DNA of 33,051 nt from Hyphomicrobiales bacterium (GTDB taxonomy: Bacteria; Pseudomonadota; Alphaproteobacteria; Rhizobiales; Methyloligellaceae). Shown here piece after piece: positions 30,336-33,051 of the stretch. The position numbers and the translations under genes were made by a program. Under the pieces are notes generated by a model. That model was not told the DNA's origin, did no database searches, and worked only from the letters and a program-made list of their open reading frames with translations. Each line of letters opens with the position of its first letter. The first letter of the stretch is position 1. The stretch is taken from the NCBI GenBank assembly GCA_021775575.1, contig JAJFHO010000228.1:1-33051 (forward strand), written 5' to 3'.

Positions 30336-30394
30336 GGGAGCCTTGTACGCGTCGGCGGGCGGGTGATCAACGCGCTATGCGATGTCGATTGGCC

Positions 30395-31180
30395 CTAGTG
30401 CGAGACCCCTCCGGTTTCTATATCGAGAAGCCGCCCGCAATGCTTGCAGTGTACGGCGTCCGGGTCGTGCCTGTTCAGACCGCAATCGGGACATTTGTAC
30501 CGCACCTTGGTCGGGCGGAAGATGGTTTGAACAAGGCGCAGGAAAAGCGCAACCCCGATCACCATGATCAGAACCGCAAGGAGGCGACCGGAACTGCCTT
30601 GGAGCGTGATATCTCCGAAACCGGTTGTGGTCAGCGTGGCGATCGTGAAGTAAAGCGCGTCCAGATAGCTCTGGATTTGCGGATTGGTGCCCTCCTGCAT
30701 CACGTAAACCAGCGCGGTAATGACGAAAACGAACACCGCCAGATTGACGATCGACTGAATGACTTCCTCATTGCGGCGGAAAAAAGCGAATTCGGAGCGC
30801 AAATCCCGCAGCACGTGATAGGAGCGCAACAGCCGCAGCGCGCGCAGCACCCTCAGGAACAGGAAACTCTCCAGCAGGAGAGGCAGGAACAGCGTCACCA
30901 TGACGATGATGTCGGCCCATGTGGTGAAACGGGTGAGGAAATATTTCCGGTCTTCCTCGATCCACAGACGCGTGCAGAGGTCGGCCAGGATGAACAGCCC
31001 GATCAGGAAGTCGAGCGCATAGATCCAAAAGGCCGCGGACAGCGTCGAGGAGACGATGAAAAAACTGATCGATGCGATATCGAAGGCAAGCAGGCCAAAG
31101 CGGAAGCGCCGCGCCCGCTTGCTTCGTCCATGATAGAGACGATCAATATGTGTTTTCAGCGGAACGCTCTGCTCGGCCAT
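30395..31180 (-). CDS. Voltage-gated-type potassium channel subunit with C-terminal zinc ribbon
   Basis: A six-transmembrane cation-channel subunit of 261 residues. S1-S3 lie about residues 28-105. An S4-like helix has Arg at every third position (110, 113, 116, 119), and S5 spans about 141-160. A pore loop with filter TTTGFGD (184-190) precedes S6 (about 199-218). The filter differs from the usual TVGYGD by Phe for Tyr and is still compatible with potassium selectivity. The cytoplasmic end carries two CxxC pairs (Cys230/233 and Cys245/248, CPDCG and CKHCG), a zinc ribbon that may sense or tether. A tetramer is expected. It lies 59 bp upstream of the aminopeptidase on the same strand; a functional link is not evident. 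Confidence 0.9.
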   Translation of the reverse strand: MAEQSVPLKTHIDRLYHGRSKRARRFRFGLLAFDIASISFFIVSSTLSAAFWIYALDFLIGLFILADLCTRLWIEEDRKYFLTRFTTWADIIVMVTLFLPLLLESFLFLRVLRALRLLRSYHVLRDLRSEFAFFRRNEEVIQSIVNLAVFVFVITALVYVMQEGTNPQIQSYLDALYFTIATLTTTGFGDITLQGSSGRLLAVLIMVIGVALFLRLVQTIFRPTKVRYKCPDCGLNRHDPDAVHCKHCGRLLDIETGGVSH

Positions 31181-31251
31181 GGCACCGCCCCCGGAGATTC
31201 GTCGATGCCCGACTGTCCCTCACGCGGATGCGCGATGCAAGCTGGCCGCTC

Positions 31252-32220
31252 TTATGCCACCCGGTCGCCCGGCTCCTTGCCGGCGAAAAAGGCATCCAGA
31301 TTGTCGAGCGCGCGAAAGCCCATGGCATCGCGGGTCTCTGCTGTGGCGGAACCGATATGCGGCAGCAGGAAGGTGTTGGGCAATTCCTTGTAGCGCGGGT
31401 CGATGTCCGGCTCGTTGTTATAGACATCGAGGCCCGCGGCGGCGGGCTTGCCGGCCTTCAGGCCGGCGATAAGGGCATCGTCGTCGACCAGCGTGCCGCG
31501 CGCCGCATTGACGACAATCGCGCCTTCGGAAAGCAGCGCAATACGCTCCGCGTTCAGCATGCCTCTTGTTGAAGGCAGGTTCGGCGCGTTGAGCGAAAGA
31601 AAGTCGCACTGCGGCAGCATGTCCTCCAGCTTCTCGTAATAGACGGCGCCGTCCTCTTCGGCTTCCGGCTGGCGCGTCGGATTGTGATAGATCACCGTCA
31701 TGGCGAAGCCGCGCGCGCGCGCCGCCACGACTTTGCCGACGCGCCCCAGCCCGACGATGCCCAGCGTCTTGCCTGTCACCTGGGTGCCGACCATGAAGGC
31801 CGGGCTCCAGTCTTTCCAGGTGGCGGTGCGCACGAGGTTTTCGCCTTCGCCCGCGCGCCGCGCCGCGCCGAGCATCAGCAGCATCACGATTTCCGCCGTC
31901 GCATCGGAGAGCACATCGGGCGTGTTGGTGATAACGACGCCGGCTTTCTTGGCTGCTTGGGTATCGACATGATCGTAGCCGACGGAGAAGTTGGCGATGA
32001 TTTTCACCGAGTCGGGGAGCCGTTCGAACACGTCGGCGCCGAAATGCTCGGTATGACAGGGCAGGATCGCGTCGGCGCCTTCGGCGCGCTTGATCAGCTC
32101 GTCGGCCTCAAACAGCGTGTCATAGGGGTTGAGCCGGGCCTCATAGTCGCGGGCCAGCCGCGCCTCGACCGCGTCGGGCAGCTTTCGGGTGACGAGAATA
32201 ACGGGCTTCTTGTCGGTCAT
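31252..32220 (-). CDS. D-isomer 2-hydroxyacid dehydrogenase (glyoxylate/hydroxypyruvate reductase-like)
   Basis: An NAD(P)-dependent oxidoreductase of 322 residues. The nucleotide-binding motif GLGRVG is at 157-162 within KTLGIVGLGRVGKVVAARA. The catalytic triad is Arg241 (NAARGTLVDD), Glu270 (NNEPDIDP) and His288 (LPHIGSAT). The ANFSVGYDHVD and TPDVLSDATAE segments are typical of the glyoxylate reductase/glycerate dehydrogenase branch; the exact substrate is inferred only at that level. I chose ATG 32220 (MTDKKPVILVTR). The open frame extends further upstream, but the added residues are low-complexity arginine/proline-rich. GAGGGA lies about 11 nt ahead of it. The channel gene follows after 71 bp. 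Confidence 0.92.
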   Translation of the reverse strand: MTDKKPVILVTRKLPDAVEARLARDYEARLNPYDTLFEADELIKRAEGADAILPCHTEHFGADVFERLPDSVKIIANFSVGYDHVDTQAAKKAGVVITNTPDVLSDATAEIVMLLMLGAARRAGEGENLVRTATWKDWSPAFMVGTQVTGKTLGIVGLGRVGKVVAARARGFAMTVIYHNPTRQPEAEEDGAVYYEKLEDMLPQCDFLSLNAPNLPSTRGMLNAERIALLSEGAIVVNAARGTLVDDDALIAGLKAGKPAAAGLDVYNNEPDIDPRYKELPNTFLLPHIGSATAETRDAMGFRALDNLDAFFAGKEPGDRVA

Positions 32221-32320
32221 CGGCGAGAATTCCCTCATAGAATCGGACGCGCCGCCCAGCAGCGGGCCAGCGCATGGTTTTACCGACCGCCGCGCGTGCG
32301 CGCCACCCGCGATCGTGGAG

Positions 32321-32366
32321 AAAAAGTTGCCCCCGGACGGCGGAACGAACCGGCCGGTCCGGGGGC
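32321..32366 (-). terminator. Intrinsic terminator on the minus strand
   Basis: GCCCCCGGAC (32329-32338) and GTCCGGGGGC (32357-32366) are perfect 10-bp arms around an 18-nt loop. Read on the minus strand, the stem is followed after 3 nt by five T residues (32325-32321). It lies just after the small gene ending at 32387 and should separate it from the dehydrogenase transcript. Confidence 0.7.
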
Positions 32367-32386
32367 GAGGGGGAGAATTAACAAGG

Positions 32387-32569
32387 TCAGCTTTCGTGGG
32401 CCGGTTTCCGTTCGCGCAAGGCGGCGCGGATACGCTTCCAGTTATCGACTTCCTGCTCGTCGCCCGATGCCTCCGCGGCCTGCAGTTTCGAGGCAACTTC
32501 CGCCTCGGCCGACGCGCCATGGGCCTCGATCAGCTTCCTGGCGATATTGTGCACCTGTTGCATATCCAT
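32387..32569 (-). CDS. Small conserved-looking alphaproteobacterial protein of unknown function
   Basis: A 60-residue protein, acidic and helical by composition. Its motif pattern is NIARKLIEAHGASAEAEVA, then AEASGDEQEVDNWKRIRAAL. I recall similar short proteins (roughly A-x-L-YEAHG-x-KAEAEA, ending in W-x-x-IRAAI) from many alphaproteobacteria with no assigned function. ATG 32569 has GGGAG 8 nt upstream. The same frame is open to an ATG at 32728, but the extra 53 residues have no visible ribosome-binding site and different composition, so I do not include them. An intrinsic terminator follows the gene, suggesting a separate short transcript diverging from the caspase-like gene. Confidence 0.65.
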   Translation of the reverse strand: MDMQQVHNIARKLIEAHGASAEAEVASKLQAAEASGDEQEVDNWKRIRAALRERKPAHES

Positions 32570-32778
32570 GAGCGCTTCTCCCGTTTCTACTGGGAGCAAT
32601 TCGTCTACCATCAATGCAAGGCGCGCGCATTGATGCCGGTCAAAGGCAGGAAGGCGGGGAACCAAAAGCGGACGCGCAGCTTTTGTGCCGTTCACCTCCG
32701 GTTCATTTTGGAATCGATAGTAATTCATCTAGGATTGGCCTGTTGCGCTTCCACCTGAATCGGCCTTGGGAGGGGTTT

Positions 32779-33051
32779 ATGCCGGGAAGCCTTGCACGAC
32801 TTGCCGTTTTTCTTCTCCTGATCGTGGGCGTGCTGACGCCTGCGCACGCAGCCAAGCGCGTCGTGCTGGTGATCGGCAACGGATCTTACGAGCATGCAAC
32901 GCCTCTAAGGAATCCTGAGAACGACGCCAAGGCGATCGCCGCCAAGCTCGCGGAGCTTGGTTTTGATGTCGTTACCGGCGTCGACCTGACCCATCGCGGC
33001 TTTGCGGAGACGATCAGCCAATTCAGACGCAAGCTCGACGGGGCGGATGTG
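32779..33051 (+). CDS. Secreted caspase-like (peptidase C14) protein, 5' part only
   Basis: Only 91 codons are inside the window. A signal peptide (about residues 1-24, hydrophobic VFLLLIVGVL, cleavage probably after AHA) is followed by KRVVLVIGNGSYEHATPLRNPENDA and KLAELGFDVV, the opening beta-strand and helix of bacterial caspase-fold (C14/metacaspase-like) proteins. The catalytic His and Cys would lie past position 33051, so activity cannot be judged. The export signal suggests a periplasmic or outer role. ATG 32779 has GGAGG (32769-32773) 5 nt upstream. Domains after the peptidase fold are unknown because of truncation. Confidence 0.85.
   Translation, partial: MPGSLARLAVFLLLIVGVLTPAHAAKRVVLVIGNGSYEHATPLRNPENDAKAIAAKLAELGFDVVTGVDLTHRGFAETISQFRRKLDGADV

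Noticed and set aside
30299-31393. A 364-codon plus-strand open frame opposite the channel gene
   Set aside because: Antisense to a channel with complete S4, filter and zinc-ribbon motifs; its own translation shows low-complexity Gln/Arg/Glu content and no domain.

Overview
The window is a 33 kb, GC-rich chromosomal segment of a Gram-negative alphaproteobacterium. The lineage is inferred from four things: the unbroken division and cell-wall (dcw) order mraZ-rsmH-ftsL-ftsI-murE-murF-mraY-murD-ftsW-murG-murC-murB-ddl-ftsQ-ftsA-ftsZ followed directly by lpxC-bamD-recN-ligA; the DNPR motif of a meso-diaminopimelate-adding MurE; an FtsZ with a very long linker ending in a [10 protein letters not shown]-type tail; and outer-membrane genes (lpxC, bamD). 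The layout resembles Rhizobiales/Parvibaculum-like genomes, but I cannot fix the genus from sequence alone. I recognise no mobile element, CRISPR array, rRNA or tRNA.

Left edge (1-2191, minus strand): the N-terminal 263 codons of katG run off the left end. Directly upstream of it is a decayed fragment of a second, unrelated catalase family (monofunctional heme catalase), with start codon and ribosome-binding site intact but an internal deletion and two stops. Further upstream is an alpha/beta-hydrolase with a probable lipoprotein or signal-anchor N-terminus. An AT-rich island of nested inverted repeats lies in front of the catalase remnant.

Control region (2192-2694): the start of the dcw operon. 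It carries six CCC-N boxes at exact 10-bp spacing (TGGG on the other strand), which match the known type of MraZ operator. They overlap a plausible promoter and are followed by a long rod-like RNA hairpin in the mraZ leader.

Core (2695-27768, plus strand): mraZ (repressor), rsmH (16S rRNA methyltransferase), the Mur ligases and MraY/MurG (lipid II synthesis), Ddl (D-Ala-D-Ala), FtsL/FtsI/FtsW/FtsQ/FtsA/FtsZ (divisome and septal peptidoglycan synthesis), then LpxC (first committed step of lipid A synthesis), BamD (outer-membrane protein assembly), RecN (double-strand-break repair) and LigA (NAD+-dependent ligase). Genes are tightly packed. Many overlap by 4 nt (ATGA or GTGA) and unusually many use GTG or TTG starts, which points to translational coupling. 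The only larger gaps are before lpxC (301 bp) and before bamD (about 285 bp); both hold candidate regulatory elements.

Right side (27769-32569, minus strand): an SDR oxidoreductase, an M24 aminopeptidase P, a six-TM voltage-gated-type cation channel with a C-terminal zinc ribbon, a D-2-hydroxyacid dehydrogenase and a small conserved-looking protein with a terminator behind it. The first of these converges on ligA with stop codons abutting exactly (TAG|CTA). At the right edge a secreted caspase-like (C14) protein begins on the plus strand and is cut off by the window end.

Most of the window is a canonical dcw cluster. The items I consider worth a second look are the regularly spaced MraZ operator plus structured leader, the catalase remnant ahead of katG, the hairpin over the lpxC ribosome-binding site, and the zinc-ribbon channel.
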